Source: Aquimarina sp. RZ0
GTDB lineage: Bacteria; Bacteroidota; Bacteroidia; Flavobacteriales; Flavobacteriaceae
Direction: 5' to 3'
Length of the DNA stretch: 64,000 bases
NCBI RefSeq assembly: GCF_008370685.1
Contig: NZ_VTZU01000023.1
Span: 1-64,000, forward strand
The notes beneath the pieces were generated by a model that searched no databases, had not been told where the DNA came from, and saw nothing but the letters and a program-made list of their open reading frames with translations. Of the stretch, positions 42,723 to 51,259 are shown one piece after another; the stretch's first letter is position 1, and each line of letters starts with the position of its first letter. The translations under genes were made by a program, and so were the position numbers.

Positions 42723-44120
42723 TTAGATCTCTTCGGCAAGTTTTAATGCTTTCGTTAAAGCTCCTAATTTATTGTAAACTTCTTGTAATTCATTTTCTTC
42801 ATTGGATTCATTTACTAATCCAGCTCCGGCTTGCCAATGTAATTGATGATTTTTACTTAAAAATGTTCTGATCATTATTGCATGGTTAAAGTTTCCGTGG
42901 AAATCCATAAAACCGATAGCGCCCCCGTAGAAATCTCTATTAGTGGTTTCGTATTTTTCGATCAGTTGCATAGCCATATGCTTAGGCGCACCACTTAATG
43001 TTCCTGCAGGAAAAGTATCAGCAACTACTTGCATCGTAGTAGTATCCGAGTGTTTTTTACTTGTTACTTTACTGACAAGATGAATTACATGTGAGTAGAA
43101 TTGTACCTCTCTATAATTTTCTACAGTAACATTACTCCCATTACGACTTAGATCATTACGAGCAAGATCTACCAGCATAACATGTTCTGCATTTTCTTTT
43201 TCATCTATAGATAGTTTTTTTGCTAATTCTGCATCTTGCTCATCATTACCGGTACGTTTAAAAGTTCCTGCAATTGGATGAATCTCTGCAATTTCGTCTT
43301 TTACGACTAACTGAGCTTCTGGTGAACTGCCAAAAATCTTAAAATCGCCATAATCAAAATAGAAAAGATAAGGAGAAGGGTTTATGCTTCGCAAGGCTCT
43401 ATATACATTAAACTCATCACCTTTGAATTTTTGTGAAAACCTTTTTGATAAAACCAATTGAAATACATCCCCGCGCAAGCAATGTTTTTTTGCTAGAGCT
43501 ACGTGAGCTTTGTATTGGTCGTCATTAAGATTAGAAGTGGTTTCATCGACAGTATTAAAACTGTAAGAAGCAAAGTTTTTTACACGAAGCAAAGACTCAA
43601 TTTCATCAATATTGTTATCAGTTTCATAGCAATGTGCAAAAATATAAGCTTCATTATTAAAATTACTGATAGCTATAATATTTTGAAAAACAGTATAGTG
43701 AACATCTGGAATATGTAAGGCTTCTGCTTTTTTAGAAATATCAATATTCTCAAAATAGCGAACTGCATCATATGAAATGTAGCCAAAAAGTCCATTGTTT
43801 ATAAATTTGAAATCACTTATAGATGTTTTGAAGTTCTTACCAAAATTTTCTATAACGTCAGGAATATCTGTATCTGTAGTAATTGGTGTTTCTTGCACGC
43901 TTTTATCTGGAAACGATTGATAAATAGTCTCATTTACAATTTTTATGGTTGCTATAGGATTACAACAGATATATGAAAAACTGTTTTCACTACCTCGATA
44001 ATCATTGTTTTCTAACAAAAGGCTATTGGGAAATCGATCACGGATTTTTAGATAAACACTTACTGGTGTAATCGTATCGGCTAAAATTTGTTTAAAATGT
44101 GTGGTTAGTGTATAGCTCAT
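42723..44120 (-). CDS. trpE: Anthranilate synthase component I
   Basis: 465 aa. It makes anthranilate from chorismate using ammonia from TrpG. The N-terminal feedback-inhibition region has LLENNDYRG in place of the classical LLES motif. The catalytic part has VFQLVLSKRFSQKF, INPSPYLFYFDYGDFKIFGSSPE, IHPIAGTFKRTGNDEQD, ENAEHVMLVDLARNDL and FPAGTLSGAPKHMAMQLIEK. First structural gene of the operon, placed right behind the leader-peptide attenuator. Confidence 0.97.
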   Translation of the reverse strand: MSYTLTTHFKQILADTITPVSVYLKIRDRFPNSLLLENNDYRGSENSFSYICCNPIATIKIVNETIYQSFPDKSVQETPITTDTDIPDVIENFGKNFKTSISDFKFINNGLFGYISYDAVRYFENIDISKKAEALHIPDVHYTVFQNIIAISNFNNEAYIFAHCYETDNNIDEIESLLRVKNFASYSFNTVDETTSNLNDDQYKAHVALAKKHCLRGDVFQLVLSKRFSQKFKGDEFNVYRALRSINPSPYLFYFDYGDFKIFGSSPEAQLVVKDEIAEIHPIAGTFKRTGNDEQDAELAKKLSIDEKENAEHVMLVDLARNDLSRNGSNVTVENYREVQFYSHVIHLVSKVTSKKHSDTTTMQVVADTFPAGTLSGAPKHMAMQLIEKYETTNRDFYGGAIGFMDFHGNFNHAIMIRTFLSKNHQLHWQAGAGLVNESNEENELQEVYNKLGALTKALKLAEEI

Positions 44121-44152
44121 TTTTATCGTTTTACCTATTTATGAGAAATGAA

Positions 44153-44181
44153 AAAGGCTTGTCGTGATTCGACAAGCCTTT
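44153..44181 (-). terminator. trp operon attenuator (intrinsic terminator)
   Basis: On the minus strand AAAGGCTTGTCG (44181-44170) pairs perfectly over 12 bp with CGACAAGCCTTT (44164-44153) around a 5-nt loop and is followed by a U5 tract. It lies 32 bases before trpE and 30 bases after the leader-peptide stop. The segment TCACGAC in loop and 3' arm can instead pair with GTCGTGA at the leader-peptide end (44222-44216), a candidate antiterminator. Confidence 0.88.
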
Positions 44182-44210
44182 ATATGTTTATATAACAAAA
44201 TGATGCGGGT

Positions 44211-44273
44211 CTATTTCACGACGTTTATGTTTTGAGAAAACCACCACCAAATATTTGTTACTATTAAATTCAT
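44211..44273 (-). CDS. trpL: trp leader peptide with three consecutive tryptophans
   Basis: A 20-codon frame starts at ATG 44273 and ends at TAG 44211. Residues 9-11 are Trp-Trp-Trp (TGG codons at 44249-44241), within MNLIVTNIWWWFSQN. A run of rare Trp codons directly upstream of a terminator and trpE is the hallmark of ribosome-mediated attenuation. When charged tRNA-Trp is scarce the ribosome should stall on the triplet, leaving the segment at 44216-44222 free to disrupt the terminator. When it is plentiful the ribosome reaches the stop codon and covers that segment. Confidence 0.87.
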   Translation of the reverse strand: MNLIVTNIWWWFSQNINVVK

Positions 44274-44291
44274 TTTTATTGTTTACTGAGT

Positions 44292-44325
44292 CAAATATAT
44301 AAATTAATTATAATTCTTAAAACAA
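44292..44325 (-). promoter_or_regulatory. Likely trp operon promoter
   Basis: On the minus strand TATATTTG (44299-44292) matches the Bacteroidota -7 box exactly. A TTG at 44325-44323 is 23 bases upstream, a slightly long spacing. Transcription would start near 44285, about 12 bases before the leader-peptide ATG. The promoter lies directly against the end of the YceI gene. Confidence 0.5.
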
Positions 44326-44328
44326 AAA

Positions 44329-44895
44329 TTACATTTTTAAATTTACGGCTAATTCAAACTCATCACTAATTGCTTTGTCACCTAAGTTGTCAAAGAAACT
44401 ACCTGATCCATATTTGATGTCATACTTAGTTCTGTCTACGCTCAGAGTTGTTGTGGCAGAATTATCGTTGACAGCAAGGTCAAAACTGATAGGGTTAGTC
44501 TTTCCTTTAATAGTTAGCACTCCTTTGATGCTATATCCACTTTTTGCTTTTACCGCTTCTTTAATTACCAGTTTTGCACTTTTGTGATTTTTAATACCAA
44601 AGAAATCATCAGAACTAAGATGACCTTCTAGTTTTTCTTTTCCTTTTCCGGTTTCCAGATCAGTGACAGCGAGAGAAGTCATATCAACAACGAATTCTCC
44701 ACCTTTTAGATTATTACCTTCAAATACAAGAAAACCACTTGAGAAAGCAAGAGTTCCTGTATGTGTACCCGTAACTTTTTTACCAGTCCAGTTGATAGAA
44801 CTTTCTGAAGTTTTGATTTCTTTTTGTTGTGCAGTAATTGTCAATGTAGCTATTAATGTTAATGCTAAGATTAATGATTTAAGTTTAGTTTTCAT
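44329..44895 (-). CDS. YceI-family periplasmic protein
   Basis: 188 aa. A signal peptide (SLILALTLIATLTITAQQ) precedes a YceI-type lipocalin-like barrel: SSINWTGKKVTGTHTGTLAFSSG, MTSLAVTDLETGKGKEKLEGHLSSDDFFGIKNHKSAKL, KGVLTIKGKTNPISFDL and RTKYDIKYGSGSFFDNLGDKAISDEFELAVNL. Family members bind isoprenoid or fatty-acid-like ligands in the periplasm. It is 42 bases downstream of the MarR gene on the same strand, so the regulator probably controls it. Confidence 0.9.
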   Translation of the reverse strand: MKTKLKSLILALTLIATLTITAQQKEIKTSESSINWTGKKVTGTHTGTLAFSSGFLVFEGNNLKGGEFVVDMTSLAVTDLETGKGKEKLEGHLSSDDFFGIKNHKSAKLVIKEAVKAKSGYSIKGVLTIKGKTNPISFDLAVNDNSATTTLSVDRTKYDIKYGSGSFFDNLGDKAISDEFELAVNLKM

Positions 44896-44937
44896 GATTT
44901 TTTATTATTTAAGGATTATATAAATTTGATTATGTAT

Positions 44938-45390
44938 TTATTCTCTTAGTTTATTTAGTAAGGTATTTAATTGCTGAAGTTCTCCATCAGAAAGCTTAGA
45001 AGTAATTCTTTTTTCGAAGCGATCCATCACTGGACTTACTTCTGCTAAGAAATTAGTACCATCGGGTGTAATTGTGATTTCTATTTTCCTTCTGTTTGTC
45101 TCACAAACTATTCGATTTACTAACTTTTTTTTAATGAGTTTATCTACTAATCTGGTTGTATTACTCATTTTACTTACCATTCTTTCTTGTATCGTGGATA
45201 AATTAGCGGGTTTACCGTTTTGCCCCTTTAGTATCCTCAATACATTAAATTGCTGAATAGATATATCAAAAACTCTTAATTCTGAATTTATTTTTTCTCT
45301 TATGCTTTTCTCCGTATATAGCAAATTAATAATTGCTTTTCTGGATAATGGTAGCTCTTCTTTAGTTTTTATGATTTCTTCTATTGTCAT
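44938..45390 (-). CDS. MarR-family transcriptional regulator
   Basis: The frame extends to 45438, but the ATG at 45390 (MTIEEIIKTKEELPLSRKA) is chosen because a palindromic operator would otherwise fall inside the gene; this yields 150 aa. It is a winged helix of the MarR type: LRVFDISIQQFNVLRILKGQ…NLSTIQERMVSKMSNTTRLVDKLIKKKLVNRIVCETNRRKIEITITPDGTNFL. MarR proteins release DNA on binding small aromatic or oxidative signals. Likely controls itself and the YceI gene. Confidence 0.85.
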   Translation of the reverse strand: MTIEEIIKTKEELPLSRKAIINLLYTEKSIREKINSELRVFDISIQQFNVLRILKGQNGKPANLSTIQERMVSKMSNTTRLVDKLIKKKLVNRIVCETNRRKIEITITPDGTNFLAEVSPVMDRFEKRITSKLSDGELQQLNTLLNKLRE

Positions 45391-45417
45391 TTGTGTATAC
45401 AATAATTGTATATACAA
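45391..45417. promoter_or_regulatory. Tandem palindromic operator of the MarR regulator
   Basis: TTGTGTATACAA (45391-45402), three bases, then TTGTATATACAA (45406-45417), the latter a perfect 12-bp palindrome and the former differing by one position. The placement immediately upstream of the start codon suggests autorepression. Confidence 0.6.
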
Positions 45418-45609
45418 ATGTATAGCTTTAGATTTCATTTAATTTATAGTAGGATATTAATTCTTTGTTAAAGTTCTAATGAGTACTATTCATTAATACT
45501 ATCATTGTTTGATAAAAATAATCTATGAAATCCTAAAATTCTCTATATGAATAGTATAAACCTTGTTAATTTTCTTTTACTTACTAAAGTGTTTTAATAT
45601 TTTAGTATA

Positions 45610-46131
45610 ATGCAGAAGCATATAATATATATAGGGTTAGTGGTGTTTTTTTTTAATTGTAAAGGAGAGCAGAAAATTGCTTTGGAAGCAACCGATATCT
45701 TTTCTAGCAAAGATATGGAGATACCTGTTTATGATTTTGAGAGTTTACAACCATTACTAACAATTAATGATGGGAAAACACGGATTATTAATTTTTGGGC
45801 AACCTGGTGTAAACCTTGTGTTGCAGAATTGCCTTATTTCGAATTGATTAACAGTAGATATCCTGATGAAGAGGTAGAAGTGATATTAATTAGTCTGGAT
45901 TTGCCTTCTCAGGTAAAGACTAAATTAATACCGTTCTTAGATAGGCAAAGAATAGAAAGTAAAGTAATTCTACTGGATGATCCTGATGCAGATAGTTGGA
46001 TACCCAAAGTTCATAAAGATTGGTCAGGTGCCATTCCTGCAACGATCATTTATAAAGGTAATACAACCAGATTCTATGAGCAATCCTTTACCTACAATGA
46101 ATTAGAAAACGAGCTTAAAAAGATATTGTAA
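45610..46131 (+). CDS. TlpA-like thioredoxin-fold lipoprotein
   Basis: 173 aa. The signal peptide ends in a lipobox-like FFNC (Cys17), so the protein is probably lipid-anchored. The thioredoxin-fold active site is WCKPC in FWATWCKPCVAELPYFELI (~residues 62-80), with a cis-Pro in AIPATIIYKG. It should act as a periplasmic or surface disulfide reductase of the TlpA/ResA type. The next thioredoxin-fold gene follows after 51 bases. Confidence 0.85.
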   Translation: MQKHIIYIGLVVFFFNCKGEQKIALEATDIFSSKDMEIPVYDFESLQPLLTINDGKTRIINFWATWCKPCVAELPYFELINSRYPDEEVEVILISLDLPSQVKTKLIPFLDRQRIESKVILLDDPDADSWIPKVHKDWSGAIPATIIYKGNTTRFYEQSFTYNELENELKKIL

Positions 46132-46182
46132 GAAGGGATCGCCCCTGAGTTAAAAAGTATAATACGCTAAAAACGAAAACAG

Positions 46183-46809
46183 ATGAAAACTTTAAAAATT
46201 TTAGTTGGTATTGCCTTGGTCCTTGCCGTAAGTGCGTTTGCTTTGGATAAGGTGAACGTATCAAAGACAGATTTTGGGTATGCTATAGGAGATGTTGCCA
46301 CAGATTTTAGTCTTAAGAATATTGATGATTCGATGGTGTCATTAGCTGATTATAAGGATGCGAAGGGTTTTATCGTGATTTTCACGTGTAATCATTGTCC
46401 GTATTCTGTTGCTTATGAAGACAGAATTATAGAATTGGATAAAATGTATAAAACTAAAGGGTATCCGGTAATAGCAATAAACCCTAACAATCCAAAAGCG
46501 TATCCCAAAGATGATTTTGATCATATGAAAGTAAGAGCTAAAGACAAAGGATTTACGTTCCCATATTTATTTGATGATGGGCAGAAAATCTACCCACAGT
46601 ATGGAGCAACCAAAACGCCTCACGTATATGTTTTGCAAAAAACAGATAAAGGTAATGTTGTAAAGTACATTGGTGCGATTGATAATAATTATAAAGATGC
46701 TGCTTCTGTAGATAAGAAATATGTAGCCGATGCGGTTAATGCACTATTAAAAGGAGAAGAAGTTCCTGTAAAAACAACCAAAGCTATAGGTTGTAGTATT
46801 AAAGCATAA
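46183..46809 (+). CDS. Redoxin (AhpC/TSA-type) exported thioredoxin-like protein
   Basis: 208 aa with a signal peptide (ILVGIALVLAVSAFA). The active site is CNHCPYSVAYEDRI, a CxxC variant found in a Bacteroidota redoxin subgroup. A cis-Pro segment (ATKTPHVYVLQK) follows, and another Cys sits near the end (GCSIKA). Probably periplasmic thiol oxidoreductase or peroxidase. It is transcribed after the TlpA-like gene. Confidence 0.82.
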   Translation: MKTLKILVGIALVLAVSAFALDKVNVSKTDFGYAIGDVATDFSLKNIDDSMVSLADYKDAKGFIVIFTCNHCPYSVAYEDRIIELDKMYKTKGYPVIAINPNNPKAYPKDDFDHMKVRAKDKGFTFPYLFDDGQKIYPQYGATKTPHVYVLQKTDKGNVVKYIGAIDNNYKDAASVDKKYVADAVNALLKGEEVPVKTTKAIGCSIKA

Positions 46810-46864
46810 ATTTTAATTTATTTAAAATTGGATGCATTAATATTAACAATTCACTAAGTACCCT

Positions 46865-46872
46865 TATCTTTG
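46865..46872 (+). promoter_or_regulatory. -7 promoter box upstream of the rhodanese pair
   Basis: TATCTTTG is an exact TAnnTTTG match, 53 bases before the first rhodanese start. No clear TTG at the ideal -33 distance, so this is half of the evidence expected. Confidence 0.4.
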
Positions 46873-46925
46873 TAAAGAGTAGTACAACAAATAAGTTCAA
46901 TCTAAAAAAAATAATACTATAGTAC

Positions 46926-47240
46926 ATGGCTAATGATATCACACAAGAGGAATGGGAAGATCTTATTGTTAATGATGATAAGGCAATCATATTAGATGTA
47001 AGAACAGAGGAAGAAGTAGAAGAAGGTTTTATTCCTAATATGGTTAATATTGACATTCGTCAAGGTCAGGACTTTCTCGATGAACTTAAAAAATTAGATC
47101 CATCAAAAAATTACTATGTATATTGCAGGTCAGGAGCTAGAAGTGCGCAAGCCTGTGAATTAATGACTCAAATGGGTTTTGAGACAACATATAATCTAAT
47201 AGGAGGTTTTATGAATTGGGATGGTGAAACTGCTGAGTAA
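46926..47240 (+). CDS. Cytoplasmic rhodanese-domain protein
   Basis: 104 aa, a single rhodanese domain. VNDDKAIILDVRTEEEVEEGFIPNMVNIDI leads to the active loop YCRSGARS, with the persulfide Cys (~residue 67), then ELMTQMGFETTYNLIGGFMNW. No signal peptide, so cytoplasmic. It transfers sulfane sulfur or acts in thiol homeostasis. It is followed after 16 bases by a lipoprotein version. Confidence 0.9.
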   Translation: MANDITQEEWEDLIVNDDKAIILDVRTEEEVEEGFIPNMVNIDIRQGQDFLDELKKLDPSKNYYVYCRSGARSAQACELMTQMGFETTYNLIGGFMNWDGETAE

Positions 47241-47256
47241 TGCATAATATATTTGA

Positions 47257-47661
47257 TTGATGAGAATTAAAACAATACTAATAACAGCCTTTTTTTCTTT
47301 ATTGATATGCAGCTGTAAAGATTCTAAGAATACTAATATTGCTTCAGTTCAATTAATTACTGTAGAAGAGATGGATAAGCTTCTCGAATTAGAAAAAGTG
47401 CAGCTTGTCGATGTTCGTACTCCAAAAGAATTTGCCAATGGGCATATAGATGGAGCTATAAATATTAATTTTTATGATGAAAATTTTGAAACCCTTATTT
47501 CTACGATTGATAAATCAAAACCGATAGCAGTATATTGTGGGCGGGGAGGTAGAAGTGCTAAGTGCTCGGCCTACATGGAAAAAGCAGGCTTTACTAAGAT
47601 ATATGACCTTGATGGAGGCCTTACAGAATGGAAATATAAAGGCAAAGAGGTAGTTAAATAG
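47257..47661 (+). CDS. Rhodanese-domain lipoprotein
   Basis: 134 aa. The signal peptide has a lipobox LLICSC, putting the protein outside the inner membrane. The rhodanese domain runs from EMDKLLELEKVQLVDVRTPKEFANGHIDGAININF to YCGRGGRSAKCSAYMEKAGFTKIYDLDGGLTEW, with the active loop CGRGGRS (Cys ~residue 90). Paired with the cytoplasmic rhodanese just upstream, it may handle sulfur on the other side of the membrane. Confidence 0.87.
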   Translation: MMRIKTILITAFFSLLICSCKDSKNTNIASVQLITVEEMDKLLELEKVQLVDVRTPKEFANGHIDGAININFYDENFETLISTIDKSKPIAVYCGRGGRSAKCSAYMEKAGFTKIYDLDGGLTEWKYKGKEVVK

Positions 47662-47720
47662 TAGTTCCCTAAAATTAATTAGTAAGAAAATAGAATTTTA
47701 CAAAGGTATTCCATATCTAA

Positions 47721-47876
47721 GAGTATGTTTAAAAAGAATACAAATTGAAAATCAATAGTTTGAGGTTCTGAGGACACTTCAAATGATGAGTATATCGAGA
47801 TATTTACATTAATTTGAAGTAACTTCACGGTTCTTAAAATATTTGTTTTCAAGAAGTAAGGTTTTTAAACATACTC
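47721..47876. mobile_element. MITE-like element, family C, copy C2
   Basis: 156 bases, ends gagtatgtttaaaaa and tttttaaacatactc, TAA on both flanks (47718-47720; 47877-47879). The right target copy abuts the regulator's coding end, so the gene's stop codon (TAG, 47878-47876) is made partly by the element. Strongly similar to C3 and, inverted, to C1. Confidence 0.75.
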
Positions 47877-50743
47877 TAAATACTCATTAAAAAACCTGTC
47901 AGATTTTCTTTTTTATGAAGTTTAAACTTTTTACGTAATCTGTAGCGTGCAAGTTCGACACCTCCTTTAGAAATATTCATAACCTCAGCAATTTCCTTTG
48001 TAGACATATTTAATAATAAATAGGTGCAGAGGTCTAATTCTCTTGGCGATACAGTAGGGTGTTTTTCTTTTAGACGCTTTAGAAAGTCAAAATGTACATT
48101 CTTAATGTGTTTCTCTAAATCTTTCCATCTGTTATCTGTAGTAACCTCTCTGGTAATGTTTTTTTGGAGTTTATTAAATTGAAATTTTGTATGATCATCG
48201 AGTCTGTTCTCATCTATGTCTTTTAACATATGGATAATGCCTTTTAAAACTTTATTTTTTTTGGCAACCTGAATTGAGTTATTCACGAGCTCTTTGTCTT
48301 TTGCTAAAATTTTGATTTGAAGCTTATCTCTTTTTAACTTTTCAATCTCTTTTTCCAGTTCATATTGTTCTTGCTTTATTTTAGACTCTTTTTCTAAATA
48401 GATCTTTCGTTGTTCAATAGTTTCGTAGTATTTGTTTTTTTGTATTTTATGCTTTATCCCTCTTTGGGTACTATAGAATCCGATAAGCAGCAGTAAAGCA
48501 TATGAAATGTAGGCGATATAATGGCGATGCCAGGGAGGAGAAATTATAAAATCAATCGTGGCTTCCTCTGATTGCATTCCATAACTATTTCTCACTTTTA
48601 CTTTCATGGTATAGATTCCTTCTCTTAGATTTGTATACTCCTTCATAGCGTTTACAGACCAATTGCTCCAGATACTATCAAAGGGATCTAGCCGGTATGA
48701 ATATTCGACATTTTTTAAGTTTTCATAAGTAGGAGACGAAAATGAAAATTTTAGATGATTAGAGTCATAAGGTATTTTATATTCTCGAAGCTTTTCCTGA
48801 GGGTTTCCCTGGATAAATGTATTTTCTGAAAAAGAAAAACTTCGAATAAAAATTTTAGGATTAGTAATAATATCTGTCGAAAATTCTGAATCATAATGGG
48901 CTAAACCATCTGCCAATCCAATGAAAATATTTTTGGAATCTATGGTATTTACAGATAAATAGCCTGGGATCAGATTTTTTGATAAATTAGAGAAAGGGGC
49001 GACAACGTTTTTATATTCACCAATTTTGTTTTTCATAAATACGCTCAATGATGTATCATAGGTATACCATAAATTTCCTTGAGAATCCTCTAATAAAGAA
49101 TTGATGATAGGTGTTTCTTGAAATAATGAACTCATTTTTTCATCTTTATAAAACAAGTCTTTTTCTTTTGAATATTTAAAAAAGCTGTTTTTTGATTGAA
49201 AATAAACAGTTTCTCTTATCTTTTGTAAACTATTAATGCCGTGTACATCATTGGTTATTTGAGGTATCTTTTTTATACTATTGAATTCCTTAAAATCATC
49301 AGACCAGCTCATTTGATAAATCAAGTCATCTTTTTTAAGCCATAGATGTGTATCATCTAACTCAAAAGAGTTTGAAGATTTATCAAAACCATCGATTTGA
49401 TTTTTATAAACTAAACCGTGTATTGTTTTTTCAAAAATTGCAAAACCATTGTAATTTGATCCTATGATGTAATCAGGATAACCCGGTATGGATTTGAACC
49501 CAAAATATCCTTTATTATCTAAGATATTTATTGTTTTATTATTTTCAATAAGCAAAGCACCTCTGTTATTGGCACAAAGTAATTGTCCCCCAACAACCTG
49601 TATATTCCAGCATTGTGTAGCTGTACCTTTTACCAGAGTAAAAACGCGATTCTTGAAACTATCATTTTTTGGGCGACAAAAAACTCCCTGATTGGTTGCA
49701 ACATACAGATAGTCCTTATGCATAACTGATCCATAAACAGCATTAATGCCCTCACTAGCCCTGAAATATGTAAACGGTGAGTTTTCGTGAACAAATGTAA
49801 TCCCATTATCAAGACCTAACCAGAGATTATTCTTATTATCTATAAATGAGCTGAGTACAGTATTGTTTTGAAGTCCTTTATCAAGATCGATATGTTGGAT
49901 AATGTCTCCCTGGAGATTACAAATAATTATTCCTCCCAAAACTGAATTTAATACTAATAAATCTTCATTAATTCTAACTCCGCCGAGAGAATTATTTGAT
50001 AAGATAAAAGAATTAGCCTCAGTGTCCCAGGGGATCACTTTTTCATTATCATATAAAAAAAGACCTTTGTCCAGTGTAGCAAATAGTAATTTTTCGTCAG
50101 GCATTGCAAACATTTCCCACACCTCGGTTTGATTAAAAAAAGGAGTACCCTTCATTGAATGTAGCTCTCCATTTTTGTACTCCATCATTCCGGCTTTTGC
50201 ATCCTGAAAATAAACCCTTTCATTGATCTGGAACGAAAATTGAAAACGATTAGGAGCTTCAAGTAATTTAATATTATTGTTTTCCTTGAATATATATGCT
50301 TTTTCAAAAGATTGAAAAATTATTTCATCTTTATTTATATGAATTTTCCAGATAAAATCTAGGGTGTCAATATCATCTTTTTGTAGAAGTTTTGTTAATG
50401 AGATATATGTTAATTCGCCATTAGTATCAGATTCAAAATACCCAAACCCTCTATAGCCTCCTACAAAAATCCTTCCTGTATTGTCATCTACTTTTACACA
50501 TCTGGCAGTACTATAATCTGGGATTGTATATTTCCTCCATATGGTACCATCAAACTGTAAAAGGCCATCGCTATTAGCAAAGTATAGATTATCATTTTTA
50601 TCTTGATCAATACCCCAGTTCTGAGTGCCCCCCATATAATCTACTTTCTTGTAATTCTTAATGTTGGGTAAACCAATACTTTTTACCTGTGCTGTTAGTA
50701 AAAGAGGAGATAAGATACATATTATTCGTACTATATTTTTCAT
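47876..50743 (-). CDS. Membrane-spanning propeller regulator with LuxR-type HTH, no kinase
   Basis: 955 aa. A signal peptide (IVRIICILSPLLLTAQ) is followed by a periplasmic two-component-regulator-type propeller (~residues 20-640, repeated strands with DxxGxxWFa patterns such as NNLWLGLDNGI and GNLWYTYDTSL), a Y_Y_Y (triple tyrosine) Ig-like domain (~residues 660-735), one membrane helix (~743-762), a coiled coil (~770-835) and a C-terminal LuxR-type HTH (VSPRELDLCTYLLLNMSTKEIAEVMNISKGGVELARYRLRKKF). No histidine kinase or receiver is present, so the protein itself should pass an outside glycan signal to DNA. It lies divergently from the GH genes and is the obvious candidate regulator for them. 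Confidence 0.87.
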   Translation of the reverse strand: MKNIVRIICILSPLLLTAQVKSIGLPNIKNYKKVDYMGGTQNWGIDQDKNDNLYFANSDGLLQFDGTIWRKYTIPDYSTARCVKVDDNTGRIFVGGYRGFGYFESDTNGELTYISLTKLLQKDDIDTLDFIWKIHINKDEIIFQSFEKAYIFKENNNIKLLEAPNRFQFSFQINERVYFQDAKAGMMEYKNGELHSMKGTPFFNQTEVWEMFAMPDEKLLFATLDKGLFLYDNEKVIPWDTEANSFILSNNSLGGVRINEDLLVLNSVLGGIIICNLQGDIIQHIDLDKGLQNNTVLSSFIDNKNNLWLGLDNGITFVHENSPFTYFRASEGINAVYGSVMHKDYLYVATNQGVFCRPKNDSFKNRVFTLVKGTATQCWNIQVVGGQLLCANNRGALLIENNKTINILDNKGYFGFKSIPGYPDYIIGSNYNGFAIFEKTIHGLVYKNQIDGFDKSSNSFELDDTHLWLKKDDLIYQMSWSDDFKEFNSIKKIPQITNDVHGINSLQKIRETVYFQSKNSFFKYSKEKDLFYKDEKMSSLFQETPIINSLLEDSQGNLWYTYDTSLSVFMKNKIGEYKNVVAPFSNLSKNLIPGYLSVNTIDSKNIFIGLADGLAHYDSEFSTDIITNPKIFIRSFSFSENTFIQGNPQEKLREYKIPYDSNHLKFSFSSPTYENLKNVEYSYRLDPFDSIWSNWSVNAMKEYTNLREGIYTMKVKVRNSYGMQSEEATIDFIISPPWHRHYIAYISYALLLLIGFYSTQRGIKHKIQKNKYYETIEQRKIYLEKESKIKQEQYELEKEIEKLKRDKLQIKILAKDKELVNNSIQVAKKNKVLKGIIHMLKDIDENRLDDHTKFQFNKLQKNITREVTTDNRWKDLEKHIKNVHFDFLKRLKEKHPTVSPRELDLCTYLLLNMSTKEIAEVMNISKGGVELARYRLRKKFKLHKKENLTGFLMSI

Positions 50744-51259
50744 AGATATGTGGCATAACGATTTTGTTTAACTAAAACAAGGAATCTGATAGGTACAAAA
50801 AATAGGTTGTCCTTACTGATTAGTGAGTGTTCGCTAATTTTTTTCACTTTCGTGGGCTGTGTTTTGCATATTGATATTGACGTTTCTTAAAATTATAAAT
50901 ACGGTTAAACCATATCGTTGATACTTTTTAAGCGCACAAAAGTCGAAATTTCTGACTTAAAACAAAAAAATAAGAAGAGTATAATTTAGAAATATAGATG
51001 GGAATTAAAATAATTAATTTTTCAGGAATAGTAATACTTTAATTTATATTAACATTTTAGATACATCAATATTTTTTGTTTAATAGATTGATAATTAATT
51101 TTTTACTTTTTTGTTTGATGTGTTTTTGTATAGTTTTAAACTCTAGTTTGATGTGTTTTTGTAATGACATGTAATCCCATGTTCACTAAAATAAGTTTTA
51201 TAATTGCTTCAAATTAAAACACAAAACTCACGAATAACTCACTTTTTTAAAATTTAATT
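50744..51259. other. Divergent regulatory region between the regulator and GH5 gene
   Basis: About 500 AT-rich bases between divergent start codons, with no gene. It should hold both promoters. The strongest signal is the tandem 18-nt repeat described separately (51113-51163). Confidence 0.5.
51113..51163 (+). promoter_or_regulatory. Tandem 18-nt repeat upstream of the GH5 gene
   Basis: gtttgatgtgtttttgta occurs at 51113-51130 and 51146-51163, start-to-start 33 bases or about three helical turns, 97 bases before the GH5 start. Two identical sites on one DNA face suit cooperative binding by a dimeric activator such as the LuxR-type HTH protein next door. Confidence 0.5.
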
